In this document: positions 20,392 through 28,047 of the stretch, one piece after another
Numbering within the stretch: position 1 is the first letter of the stretch
How the letters are laid out: each line of letters begins with the position of its first letter
From: Alloalcanivorax xenomutans
GTDB taxonomy: Bacteria > Pseudomonadota > Gammaproteobacteria > Pseudomonadales > Alcanivoracaceae
Length of the DNA stretch: 64,000 nucleotides
Direction: 5' to 3'
Assembly: GCF_900217905.1 (NCBI RefSeq)
Contig: NZ_OBMO01000015.1
Location: 61,433-125,432 of the forward strand
The notes under the pieces: model-generated
What the model saw: the letters and a program-made list of their open reading frames with translations, nothing else
What the model was told of the DNA's origin: nothing
Database searches by the model: none
Made by a program: the position numbers and the translations under genes

Positions 20392-21275
20392 GCTTCACCC
20401 ACACCCACGCCCTTGTCATCACGCGGGGCGCCGCGCACATGATCCTCCAGCTCACTGAAGCTGGGCCGCTCGCTGGTGTGCAGAGCTTTGCGACCGAATT
20501 CCACCGCCAGTTGCGGGGCGTAACCATTCAGGTTGGCGAGCAGAGTGACGCGAATGCATTGCAGCATCTTCACGCCCTCGCGAACCTGCCGGTCGATACG
20601 GCTGGCCAGCGGATTGACGAAACCATAGGCCAGCAGAATACCCAGAAACGTACCCACCAGAGCCTGGGCGATCATATAACCCATGGCGTCCACGCCGGCG
20701 TCGGCGGCCCCCAGCGCCTTCACCACCCCGAGCACGGCGGCGACGATACCGAAAGCCGGCAAGGCGTCCCCGACCTTGGACAGTGCATCGGCGGGAATAT
20801 GCGCTTCGTCCTCGAAGGCCTCGATTTCATGCGCCATCAGCTCATCGAGCTCGTGCGGGTCCATGCTGCCGCTGATCATCAGCCGCAGGTAATCGGTGAT
20901 GAACCCCATTATCATCGGATCTTCCCGCAGCTCCGGATAGTCGGCGAACAGATCGCTGTCCTGCGGGTTTTCGATGTCCCGCTCAATGCCCAACACCCCT
21001 TCACGGCGCATCTTCGACAGCAGCTTGTACAGCAGCGACATCAACGACATATAGGTTTCCTTGCCGTAACGGGTGGTGCGCTTGAGCTGAGACGAGGAAC
21101 GCAGCGTGGCCTTGATCGCCTTGCCATTGTTGGCGGCGATGAAGGACCCCACGGCGGCACCGCAGATCATCATGATTTCACTGGGTTGATAGAGCGGACC
21201 GAGATGACCGCCGGCCAGGAAAAAGCCGCCGAACACGGAGAACGCCACGATGATGAAACCAATGGGGATCAGCAC
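20388..21275 (-). CDS. motA: Flagellar stator protein MotA
   Basis: Ion-channel half of the stator that pushes on FliG. The 295 residues match E. coli MotA, with four membrane segments, a large cytoplasmic loop carrying charged residues (KMRREGVLGIERDIE) and the conserved proline in GDALPAFGIVAAVLG. First gene of the motA-motB-cheA-cheW-mcp-aer-cheR operon. A sigma-28 promoter lies about 73 bp upstream. Confidence 0.98.
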   Translation of the reverse strand: MLIPIGFIIVAFSVFGGFFLAGGHLGPLYQPSEIMMICGAAVGSFIAANNGKAIKATLRSSSQLKRTTRYGKETYMSLMSLLYKLLSKMRREGVLGIERDIENPQDSDLFADYPELREDPMIMGFITDYLRLMISGSMDPHELDELMAHEIEAFEDEAHIPADALSKVGDALPAFGIVAAVLGVVKALGAADAGVDAMGYMIAQALVGTFLGILLAYGFVNPLASRIDRQVREGVKMLQCIRVTLLANLNGYAPQLAVEFGRKALHTSERPSFSELEDHVRGAPRDDKGVGVGEA

Positions 21276-21347
21276 AACCGGATTCCTTACGCCGCTGGAT
21301 CAGTTCACCGCTTCCCGGGGGCGCGGTTTACGAACACTCTCATTTCT

Positions 21348-21374
21348 GTATCGGCAGGAATGGGTAAGGCTTTA
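21348..21374 (-). promoter_or_regulatory. Sigma-28 promoter for motA
   Basis: On the minus strand TAAA (21374-21371), exactly 15 bp, then GCCGATAC (21355-21348). This matches the FliA consensus at 11 of 12 positions and sits about 73 bp before the motA start. Confidence 0.8.
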
Positions 21375-21460
21375 GGGGGAATGTGCGTGGGTGTGGTGGT
21401 TCTCGTTGAACCTGCCGTAACCAGCCGGCCGCTTCCCATGGATGGGACGGCGAAGTCACT

Positions 21461-21485
21461 GTGGGAAGCTTGCTTGCAAGCGAAT
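21461..21485 (+). repeat. REP-like unit between flhC and motA
   Basis: GTGGGAAGCTTGCTTGCAAG followed by CGAAT: a REP-like unit with the palindrome GCTTGC-TT-GCAAGC. The core and flanks match the units at 37.53 and 42.13 kb. Confidence 0.55.
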
Positions 21486-21551
21486 GAAACAACACCGGAG
21501 GCCACATTCGCGTTGCAGGAGATCAGAGAATCCCCTGCAACGGGCAACCTC

Positions 21552-22124
21552 CTAGGCGTAGGAGGCCGATATGGCATCATCGTCCAGCAGCGGCCCTGTC
21601 CGTCGGGACCGCTTGCGGGTCTTGCCCGCCCGTGATGGCGGCTGACAAATACCGCAGACGAAATTCTGTGTCGGGGTATGAGCATGAGTGACGAAGTGCC
21701 CCCCGCAACAGGTACAGGCGGACAACTCGAACATCTCGCTTTCGAAGAACCGCACCAGGGTCCAGGCCCGGGTCAGCCCCAGTACCGGCTCGGCGCCATC
21801 CAATGCCATTTGCTCCAGGTACAGCCGGTAGGCCTTGACGAACCCCTCCATGCGCCCGCATCGCTGATGCACGGTGAGGTGGCGAAAAAAGCCATAGAAC
21901 AACGACGAGTGAATGTTCGGCAGCCAGGTAATGAACCAGTCCGTGGAAAACGGCAACATACCCTTCGGCGGTGACATGCCCCGCACTTCCTTGTACAGAC
22001 GGATCAGTCGGCCTCGGCTGAGCTCGGTCTCGGATTCCAGCACCTGCAGCCGGGCGCCCAGTTCAATCAGTTCGATGGCGAGCTGCACCTGCTGCATCTC
22101 GCCAACCAGACTCTTTTCACTCAT
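21552..22124 (-). CDS. flhC: Flagellar master regulator subunit FlhC
   Basis: With FlhD forms the FlhD4C2 activator of early flagellar operons. It has 190 residues. The zinc-binding cysteines are conserved at the same numbers as in E. coli: Cys137 and Cys140 (ACTCC) and Cys157 and Cys160 (VCGIC). The C-terminal tail is basic. A 7-bp hairpin (21548-21554 with 21559-21565) overlaps the stop codon. The gene follows flhD by 3 bp. Use of FlhDC rather than FleQ/RpoN places this locus in the enterobacterial/betaproteobacterial type of flagellar hierarchy. Confidence 0.97.
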   Translation of the reverse strand: MSEKSLVGEMQQVQLAIELIELGARLQVLESETELSRGRLIRLYKEVRGMSPPKGMLPFSTDWFITWLPNIHSSLFYGFFRHLTVHQRCGRMEGFVKAYRLYLEQMALDGAEPVLGLTRAWTLVRFFESEMFELSACTCCGGHFVTHAHTPTQNFVCGICQPPSRAGKTRKRSRRTGPLLDDDAISASYA

Positions 22125-22127
22125 GTC

Positions 22128-22454
22128 TCACCCTTGCCGCGCGGCCACGGCATCGCCGGTGGCGGTCATCAACAGGGCGGCATGGGTCTGCTCCAGTCCC
22201 TGCTCTCGCTTGTGATTGGTCAGCGCTTGCAACTGGCCGGCATCGTCCAACCCGAGACGAAACAGAAACTGGTTGGTACGTGCCAGGCGGCTGAGTTGAC
22301 GCGCGGAGAGAGACAACAACACCTCCGCCATGGGCTCGTCGATTTTCAAACGAAACACAGCGGTGGCGTAATCTTCTTGCAGCAGGCGTTGCGCCAGCAG
22401 CAGATAGGTCAGATTCAGATCCTGAATTTCATTCAGTACGTTATCGACGTTCAT
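22128..22454 (-). CDS. flhD: Flagellar master regulator subunit FlhD
   Basis: Partner of FlhC in the master activator. The ATG at 22454, with AAGGAG upstream, gives 108 residues, starting MNVDNVLNEIQDLNLTYLLL and aligning with E. coli FlhD from its first residues. The longer upstream extension (to 22589) runs into basic low-complexity sequence and is rejected. The cysteine that E. coli FlhD has after TNQLV is replaced here (TNQFLFRLG). Two CRP-like sites lie about 200-245 bp upstream. Confidence 0.93.
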   Translation of the reverse strand: MNVDNVLNEIQDLNLTYLLLAQRLLQEDYATAVFRLKIDEPMAEVLLSLSARQLSRLARTNQFLFRLGLDDAGQLQALTNHKREQGLEQTHAALLMTATGDAVAARQG

Positions 22455-22621
22455 TGTTGCGCTTGCTCCTTCGGTACCCATACCGAGAGAGTCCCTGACC
22501 CGCTTTGGCCGAGGACTCCCGATCCCCCGATCCATCAGTCTTACCCGCCGGCATCGTTTCGATGGCGGCGGGAGCCTGCTCGTCAGCACCGGTGATAGCG
22601 TTGTCCCGGCGGGGCTTCTGG

Positions 22622-22642
22622 GTCGTGACGTTCGGTCACGAC
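22622..22642. other. Hairpin in the flhDC upstream region
   Basis: Perfect 8-bp inverted repeat GTCGTGAC / GTCACGAC with a 5-nt loop, between the CRP-like sites and flhD. It could be an operator, a leader-RNA structure of flhDC or the end of the upstream transcript; the sequence does not decide. Confidence 0.4.
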
Positions 22643-22653
22643 TAAGCTTTTAG

Positions 22654-22669
22654 CGTGACGAGCATCACA
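22654..22669. promoter_or_regulatory. CRP/Vfr-like site 1 upstream of flhDC
   Basis: CGTGA-N6-TCACA, one mismatch from the CRP consensus TGTGA-N6-TCACA. On the minus strand it reads TGTGATGCTCGTCACG. It lies about 200 bp before the flhD start in the 331-bp flhD/flhX gap. The centre is 31 bp from site 2. Confidence 0.6.
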
Positions 22670-22684
22670 CTAAAGTACCAAAAT

Positions 22685-22700
22685 AGTGATGCATTTCACA
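22685..22700. promoter_or_regulatory. CRP/Vfr-like site 2 upstream of flhDC
   Basis: AGTGA-N6-TCACA, one mismatch from the CRP consensus, in an AT-rich stretch. The centre-to-centre distance to site 1 is 31 bp, about three helical turns, so both would face the same side of the DNA. flhDC of E. coli is activated by CRP; the parallel here is inference. Confidence 0.6.
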
Positions 22701-22785
22701 TACCACTTTTGAATTATTTCAAACTTTCGACTTCTTGCGGGATAGAGAAGGGAGAATGCGGGAAACGGCGGCGAACCGGCTGGTT

Positions 22786-23073
22786 TTATGTCTGCCCCCC
22801 TGGCGGGTCCTGCTCCAGTTGATGCACCCAGACCAGCAACTCCGCCACCACCTGATACAGGGCCTCGGGAATCCGCTGGTCCAGATTGACGGTCATCAGC
22901 AAGGCCACCAGTTCCGGCGCGGCATGGACGAAGACACCATGGCGGCGGGCTTCTTCCACCAGCCGCTCGGCCACGTCACCGTAGCCCTTGGCCATTACCC
23001 TCGGAGCACCCTCGCCTTCCCGATAGGCCAGAGCCACCGCCCGGCGGCGCGAAGTATCGCCCTTCTCACTCAT
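22786..23073 (-). CDS. FlhB C-terminal-like protein (FlhX family)
   Basis: A 95-residue cytoplasmic protein matching the part of FlhB just after its cleavage site: RRRAVALAYREGEGAPRVMA, then helices ending in ELLVWVHQLEQ. There is no membrane region. Such stand-alone EscU/YscU-type domains (FlhX, FhlB) often sit next to a fliK-like gene and can in some species stand in for the FlhB C-terminal half. I chose the ATG at 23073, which overlaps the end of the second fliK by 8 bp. It is the last gene of the fliD-fliS-fliT-fliK2 operon. Confidence 0.85.
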   Translation of the reverse strand: MSEKGDTSRRRAVALAYREGEGAPRVMAKGYGDVAERLVEEARRHGVFVHAAPELVALLMTVNLDQRIPEALYQVVAELLVWVHQLEQDPPGGQT

Positions 23074-24154
23074 TGGCGTTTTGCTCCAGATCACGATTCA
23101 CCACCTTGATCGTTGCCTGCAACCCCAGGGCCTCGAGGCGATCCCGCAGCACCGGCTGCCCTTCACGCAGACGCGTCAGGGTTTCCTCCCGGGGCGCCGC
23201 CAGCTCGAGATTCAAATGGCCGCCGTGCAACCGCAGCTGTACCCGAATTTCACCCAGCGCTTCGGTGCGCACTTCCAATTGCGACAGCCAGGCCCCCTCC
23301 TCCTCACCGGAACGGCCCGGGTTTTCAGGGTCGCCGTCGGGCCGGGATTCTCGTGGCGGGGCCTGGATCAGCAGCGCGGCGAACAGTCCCGACCAGAGGT
23401 CGCCTTCCCAGCGCAACACCGGCGTCGCCAACAACTCCAACTGATGGCGCACCACGGGCTGCACACTCTCCTCCACGCCGGCGGGGCCACGGTGTCCGCC
23501 CGCCGCGGCCGCTCGCGGCTCCCCTTCCATCTCCCGGCCTCCGGCATTCACCATGCCCTCTTGCCCCTTGACCGATGGAGGAGCTGGCGCCGCGGCGGAC
23601 TTGGAGGTGACAGAGGCGGCCATGGTGGCAAGGCGCATCTGTGGCTCCGGCCGTAACGCCGCCAGTGGACGCTCACCGCGAAACCATTCGCCGAGGTGGG
23701 ATTCGTAGAACAGGCCACTGTGCTCCACGCTGCCTCGTAACGCCGCCGCCAACGGAGCGGTGGACAGCGGCGGCCCGGGCAACAACGGCTCTGCCGGCCG
23801 CACGGCGGAAGGCGGCGCCGGATAACGGATCAACAGATCGGCGATGGCGCGCGCAGCGCCGCTGAAATGGGTTCTGGCGGATACCGGCGCGGTGTCCGAT
23901 GCCGACGCGGGCAACGGTGCCCGCTCCCCGGCTTTGGCCGCATCCCGGGCGCCAGTCTCCGCCACCCCCGGTGACTTCGGCGTTGCTGATCTCGGTGTTA
24001 ACGGCGGACGCTCGTCGCGTCCCAGCGCCTCCACCGCCTGCCCCGGCACCAGGGGAGTGACCGGCTGATTGAGCGGCGTTGGCGCTGGCCCATCCATCCG
24101 TCGCCCGAGCACCTGGTGCAGCAAGGTATCGAGCAACGGCGTGATGGTGCTCAC
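23066..24154 (-). CDS. Second FliK-like hook-length control protein
   Basis: A 362-residue protein with a long Pro/Ala-rich N-terminal part (about 1-230) and a compact C-terminal domain (about 275-355). The latter resembles the FliK C-terminal (Flg_hook) domain: EVRTEALGEIRVQLRLHGGH, LNLELAAPREETLTRLREG, LEALGLQATIKVVN. It differs from the main fliK at 36.4 kb and is encoded directly before an FlhB-C-like gene, which suggests an alternative substrate-switch pair. The start overlaps the fliT stop (ATGA). Function is inferred from domain and position. Confidence 0.75.
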   Translation of the reverse strand: MSTITPLLDTLLHQVLGRRMDGPAPTPLNQPVTPLVPGQAVEALGRDERPPLTPRSATPKSPGVAETGARDAAKAGERAPLPASASDTAPVSARTHFSGAARAIADLLIRYPAPPSAVRPAEPLLPGPPLSTAPLAAALRGSVEHSGLFYESHLGEWFRGERPLAALRPEPQMRLATMAASVTSKSAAAPAPPSVKGQEGMVNAGGREMEGEPRAAAAGGHRGPAGVEESVQPVVRHQLELLATPVLRWEGDLWSGLFAALLIQAPPRESRPDGDPENPGRSGEEEGAWLSQLEVRTEALGEIRVQLRLHGGHLNLELAAPREETLTRLREGQPVLRDRLEALGLQATIKVVNRDLEQNANE

Positions 24155-24567
24155 GGTGTCCCTTTAAGCAACGGGTCGCGATGAAAGCGCGCGCGGCCGT
24201 CCACTACCTGGGCGGAATGGGACTGATAGGTGCGATGCAGGTCCTGGCGGCGCCGGCTGGTGCCGAGCAGCTGATCAAGCTCGTCGCGACGCGCCATCAG
24301 GCAACGGCGCACCTCCAGATCCTGTTCGAGAATCCGCTCCAGCAACGCCGCCTTGCGCTCCTGCTCCTCCACATTGAAGGACAAATCCCGTTCGATACGG
24401 GACAGGCGGTCCACCTCCAGCACATAGCGGGATTGCTCATCCACCAGTGCATCCCAGTCCTTCTGCCGCACACAGGCCAGCATCCGGGTGGACCGGGCAA
24501 GCAGGGTCTCATAGCTCACCAACACCCCTTCGGGGGTCGGCACAGTGTCCGTATTCTGGTTACTCAT
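24151..24567 (-). CDS. fliT: Flagellar chaperone FliT
   Basis: FliT is the export chaperone of the filament cap FliD and in enterobacteria also binds FlhC. The 138-residue helical protein has little sequence conservation, but its position after fliD and fliS, its length and its helical pattern (YETLLARSTRMLACVRQKDW at about 19-38) fit FliT. The start overlaps the fliS stop (ATGA). Confidence 0.82.
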   Translation of the reverse strand: MSNQNTDTVPTPEGVLVSYETLLARSTRMLACVRQKDWDALVDEQSRYVLEVDRLSRIERDLSFNVEEQERKAALLERILEQDLEVRRCLMARRDELDQLLGTSRRRQDLHRTYQSHSAQVVDGRARFHRDPLLKGTP

Positions 24568-24989
24568 ACCCCCTCCGCGGAGCGTCGTGGATCAATTTCA
24601 CGCCAGGCGGATCCGATATTCTCCAGCAGTTCCGCCGCCTGCCGCAGACGCTCATCGTCATTATGCAGGTTGGCTGCCAGCAGCAGCCGCGCCACATAGT
24701 CATACAACGCCGCCAGACGCTCGGCCAACTCGCCACCACGCTCCTGGTCAAGCGCGGCCTTCAGACCATTGTTGACGATGTCCAGCGCCTTGGAGATCGC
24801 CGCGCCTTTTTCCGCGGCGCGGCCATCCTGCAAATGCAGGCGGGCGGTGCGGATGGCGCTTTGCGCCCCATCGAAAAGCAAGGTAATCAATTGATGTGGA
24901 CTGGCGGACATCACACCGCTCTCCACTCCCACTCTGGCGTAGGCGCCGGCTCCGCGGGCAAAGGCGGAATGACCACCGGTATTGTTCAT
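24564..24989 (-). CDS. fliS: Flagellin export chaperone FliS
   Basis: Binds the flagellin C-terminus and prevents early polymerisation. The ATG at 24989, preceded by GGGAG at 8 bp, gives 141 residues; a TTG five codons earlier is less likely. Typical FliS features: YARVGVESGVMSASPHQLIT, then LLFDGAQSAIRTARLHLQDG near residues 35-60, and IVNNGLKAALDQERGGELAE. It follows fliD after about 114 bp and is coupled to fliT. Confidence 0.95.
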   Translation of the reverse strand: MNNTGGHSAFARGAGAYARVGVESGVMSASPHQLITLLFDGAQSAIRTARLHLQDGRAAEKGAAISKALDIVNNGLKAALDQERGGELAERLAALYDYVARLLLAANLHNDDERLRQAAELLENIGSAWREIDPRRSAEGV

Positions 24990-25103
24990 GATCTGCGCTC
25001 CCAACCTGGCATGGAAAGCCCAACCGGCACGGACAAACCCTCATGGTTTCGCCCCATGCCTCCGCTTCGTCAGCCTTTCAGGTCTTGTTTACTGCTTCAA
25101 TTT

Positions 25104-26453
25104 TTACTGCTTCAACTGTGCATTGAGCATGTCGAACTGCTGGGTCAAATAGCTGCTGGTGGCATTCATTTGCGCCACCATACTGTCCAGTTTCTGGAAC
25201 TGCGTACGATAACGCTCGACAGTGGCGGCAATGCTCTGCTCCATGCGGTCGTAGCGTTTCGACAGACTGTCGATGCTGGTTTCAAAGCCCTCAGTGACGC
25301 GGTCAATCATGCCGTCATCTTCCAGCATGTCCTCCAGCGCGGAGTCCAGCTTGCCGATGATGCCGTCGTTCTCATCACGGCCAACGAAGAAACGGGACAC
25401 CCCTTCCAGATTGTTGCTGATGGCTTCGTCGAGATCCTCGTCATTGACCTTCAGGGTTCCATCCCGTTGCAAGGAAACCCCCAGGTCCGCCAGCACCCGG
25501 TATTCGCCCTCGTCCACGCCGGCGCTCAACACTCCGCGCAATTCGGACTCAATACGGCGCACCGTGGAATTCCCTATCAGCTCGCCACTTTCTCCGGTTT
25601 CACTGTTGAAACTGGTCAGGCTTCCGATACTCTCCTTGAGGTTATTGAAAGCGGAGACGAAATCGTTGACCGCCTTTTTGATCGCATCCGTGTCCCGGGT
25701 GATATCCAGGCTGGATTCGCCTTCTTCCACCAGATTCAAGGTGACGCCCTGGATGGCGTCTTCCACCTTGTTGCTCTGGCTCTGCATGGCGATGCCGTTG
25801 ATGGTGAATTCGGCATTGCGGGCGGTCACCTCGGAGGCGCCATCCAGAGACAGCGCGGAACCCAGCCCGCCGGAGAAGCTGACGCCGCTGATCGCCTCTT
25901 CCGTTCCGGTCTTCGCCGACGTCATCACCAGTCGATAGGGCGTGCCGCTGCCGTCATTGACGATGGAGGCCTGCACGCCCTTGTTCTGGTCGTTAATGGC
26001 ATCGCGCAGATCCTTGAGAGAACTCTTGTCCTCACTCAAGGTGACCTCGAGGGATTCACCGTTGGCCAGATCAATGGAGACCGATCCCGCCCCCAGGTCC
26101 GCGTCCTTATCGGCCACCCCCTGGGTGGCGATGCTGTAAGCGCGGGCACGCTGGGTCACATTGATATCGAAGCTGCCCAACGCCACATCCGTACCGGTGG
26201 TGAAGGTAACCGATTCACCGGTCTGGTTGGTGGCCACGCTGCGGAAGCTGTCTTCTTCGCCGAGCGCTTCCGCGGCGTCACGGAATTTGTCCAGGGCGCT
26301 CTCCAGGGTACCAAAGGCGGAAATCTTCGCCTGGTAGCTGGCCGCCTGGTTGGTGATCGGGGTCAGCTTTTGCCGCTCGGCGGACTCCAGCTGTTCCAAC
26401 AACCCGTTCAGATCCAGGCCGGACCCGACGCCTAAAGATGCGATGCTGGCCAT
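25104..26453 (-). CDS. fliD: Flagellar filament cap protein FliD
   Basis: Caps the filament tip and helps flagellin fold into place. It has 449 residues. The conserved N-terminus reads SLGVGSGLDLNGLLEQLESA and the coiled-coil C-terminus ends DSMVAQMNATSSYLTQQF. The variable middle is the exposed part. It heads the fliD-fliS-fliT-fliK2-flhX operon, and a sigma-28 promoter lies about 100 bp upstream, back-to-back with that of fliC. Confidence 0.97.
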   Translation of the reverse strand: MASIASLGVGSGLDLNGLLEQLESAERQKLTPITNQAASYQAKISAFGTLESALDKFRDAAEALGEEDSFRSVATNQTGESVTFTTGTDVALGSFDINVTQRARAYSIATQGVADKDADLGAGSVSIDLANGESLEVTLSEDKSSLKDLRDAINDQNKGVQASIVNDGSGTPYRLVMTSAKTGTEEAISGVSFSGGLGSALSLDGASEVTARNAEFTINGIAMQSQSNKVEDAIQGVTLNLVEEGESSLDITRDTDAIKKAVNDFVSAFNNLKESIGSLTSFNSETGESGELIGNSTVRRIESELRGVLSAGVDEGEYRVLADLGVSLQRDGTLKVNDEDLDEAISNNLEGVSRFFVGRDENDGIIGKLDSALEDMLEDDGMIDRVTEGFETSIDSLSKRYDRMEQSIAATVERYRTQFQKLDSMVAQMNATSSYLTQQFDMLNAQLKQ

Positions 26454-26553
26454 AGTGCTTCCTTCTCCTGGCAGGAAAGTGAAACGGAAGGTGCGAAAGG
26501 GGACAGGCTTTTCCCCGGCGTGAGGCCTTCCGGATCCTCACCGCTTACCTCAG

Positions 26554-26580
26554 CTATCGGCCCCACCACGGCGGACTTTA
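26554..26580 (-). promoter_or_regulatory. Sigma-28 promoter for fliD
   Basis: On the minus strand TAAA (26580-26577), exactly 15 bp, GCCGATAG (26561-26554). About 100 bp before the fliD start. Confidence 0.8.
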
Positions 26581-26600
26581 GCGTCTTTGGCAAAAAGTGA

Positions 26601-26656
26601 AGCACCGATTAGAAGGGTGGATGGGCGGCTTCTTCGGGTTCTGAGGTGCTTTTTTT
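26601..26656 (+). terminator. Terminator-like structure between the fliC and fliD promoters
   Basis: AGCACC (26601-26606) pairs with GGTGCT (26645-26650), and AGAAG (26611-26615) with CTTCT (26629-26633). A run of seven T follows on the plus strand. It is upstream of the fliC promoter, and no known plus-strand gene precedes it. Confidence 0.4.
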
Positions 26657-26667
26657 CGTCTGCTCCC

Positions 26668-26694
26668 TAAAGCTCCCCGGTGAACCGCCGAAAG
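26668..26694 (+). promoter_or_regulatory. Sigma-28 promoter for fliC
   Basis: TAAA (26668-26671), exactly 15 bp, GCCGAAAG (26687-26694). It leaves a leader of roughly 85 nt before the flagellin start. Confidence 0.8.
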
Positions 26695-26784
26695 ACTGAG
26701 TAACGGCCCGCGCCGTTGCGGCGCTCCCGCCGGGAGCCGCCGGTGTAGCTAAACCGATTTGGTCACCAGCAAAAGGACACTGAT

Positions 26785-27900
26785 ATGTCAGTCATCAACA
26801 CCAACATTACCGCCATGATCGGCCAGCAGAACCTGGGCCGTTCCCAGAGCGCTCTGCAAACCTCCATGGAGCGGCTGTCTTCCGGCCTGCGTATCAACAG
26901 CGCCAAGGACGATGCCGCCGGCCAGGCCATCGCCAACCGCATGAGCTCCCAGATCACCGGCCTTTCCCAGGCTCAACGTAACGCCAACGACGGTATCTCC
27001 GTGGCACAAACCGCGGAAGGCGCTCTGAACCAGATCAACGACAATCTGCAGCGCGTCCGTGAATTGACTGTTCAGGCACAGAACGGCACCAATAGCGGCT
27101 CCGACCTGACTTCAATCCAGGACGAAATCAATCAGCGCCTGTCTGAAATCGACCGCATTTCCAAAGAAACCGACTTCAACGGCGTTAAAGTGCTGGCCAG
27201 CAACCAGGATCTGTCCATTCAGGTTGGCGCCAACGATGGAGAGAAGATCACCCTGAACCTGAAAGAGATCAACTCCACCACCCTGAAGCTCGGCGGCTTT
27301 AATGTAGGCTCTCTGTCCGGTTCCCTGACCGAAATCACTACCGATGACGGCGCAGGCAACACCACCACCACTCAGATCGACTTAAGCGGCATCGCCAACG
27401 GTCCGGCCGGTGACGTCACCCTGCACGGCTACGGCGCTTACGACTCCACCACCGGCAAATACGCTGAATATGCGATCAAAGACGAAGACGGCAACATGTA
27501 CAAAATTGCCGCCGGCGATGTTGACGGCACTACTGGTGTGGTAACCCACGACTTCACCGATGCCGCAGGTCTGCAAGCCGCCAAGGATGCATACGACGCC
27601 GACGCGGAAGCGGGTCTGACCGCAACCGCCAATCCGCTGGATACCCTGGACACCGCTCTGAGCACCGTGGATTCCCTGCGTTCCGAGCTGGGTGCCATGC
27701 AGAACCGTTTCGAGTCCGCCATCACTAACCTGGGCACCACCGAAACCAACCTGTCCGCTGCCCGTTCCCGTATCGAGGACGCCGACTACGCGGTGGAAGT
27801 GTCCAACATGACCCGTGCGCAGATTCTGCAGCAAGCCGGTACTTCCGTGCTGGCGCAGGCCAACCAGGTACCGCAGTCCGTGCTGTCCCTGCTGGGTTAA
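26785..27900 (+). CDS. fliC: Flagellin
   Basis: Filament subunit, secreted through the flagellar export channel. At 371 residues it is a small flagellin. The conserved N-terminal D0/D1 region (INTNITAMIGQQNLGRSQSA, then ERLSSGLRINSAKDDAAGQA) and the C-terminal D1/D0 region (SRIEDADYAVEVSNMTRAQI, ending QVPQSVLSLLG) flank a short variable domain at about 175-285. It is the only flagellin gene in the window, transcribed from its own sigma-28 promoter and ended by a strong terminator. Confidence 0.98.
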   Translation: MSVINTNITAMIGQQNLGRSQSALQTSMERLSSGLRINSAKDDAAGQAIANRMSSQITGLSQAQRNANDGISVAQTAEGALNQINDNLQRVRELTVQAQNGTNSGSDLTSIQDEINQRLSEIDRISKETDFNGVKVLASNQDLSIQVGANDGEKITLNLKEINSTTLKLGGFNVGSLSGSLTEITTDDGAGNTTTTQIDLSGIANGPAGDVTLHGYGAYDSTTGKYAEYAIKDEDGNMYKIAAGDVDGTTGVVTHDFTDAAGLQAAKDAYDADAEAGLTATANPLDTLDTALSTVDSLRSELGAMQNRFESAITNLGTTETNLSAARSRIEDADYAVEVSNMTRAQILQQAGTSVLAQANQVPQSVLSLLG

Positions 27901-27908
27901 TGCTTATC

Positions 27909-27933
27909 GGCGCCCGGCGCTTCGCCGGGTGCC
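27909..27933 (+). other. First hairpin downstream of fliC
   Basis: GC-rich hairpin just after the fliC stop (GGCGCCCGGCG with CGCCGGGTGCC, one G-T pair). It may protect the abundant flagellin mRNA from 3' decay; the strong terminator lies 24 bp further. Confidence 0.45.
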
Positions 27934-27956
27934 GCCTTTGCGCTCACCTTCGCATC

Positions 27957-27983
27957 AGCCCCCGTTTTTCGGGGGCTTTTTTT
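27957..27983 (+). terminator. Intrinsic terminator of fliC
   Basis: Perfect 8-bp stem AGCCCCCG / CGGGGGCT with a 5-nt loop followed by seven T. Clear rho-independent terminator for the flagellin transcript. Confidence 0.92.
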
Positions 27984-28003
27984 GTGGCCGCCGCCCTACC
28001 CGG

Positions 28004-28036
28004 TTCGCTTGCAGGCAAGCTCCCACAGCGGCTTCG
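28004..28036 (-). repeat. REP-like unit between fliC and bla
   Basis: TTCGCTTGCAGGCAAGCTCC followed by CACAGCGGCTTCG: an inverted-orientation unit of the REP-like family in this window. Confidence 0.55.
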
Positions 28037-28047
28037 AGCGGCCTCTT

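Noticed and set aside
21305..21685. Minus-strand frame overlapping the flhC end and the motA promoter
   Set aside because: It covers a REP-like unit and a sigma-28 promoter, overlaps flhC and has no family match.
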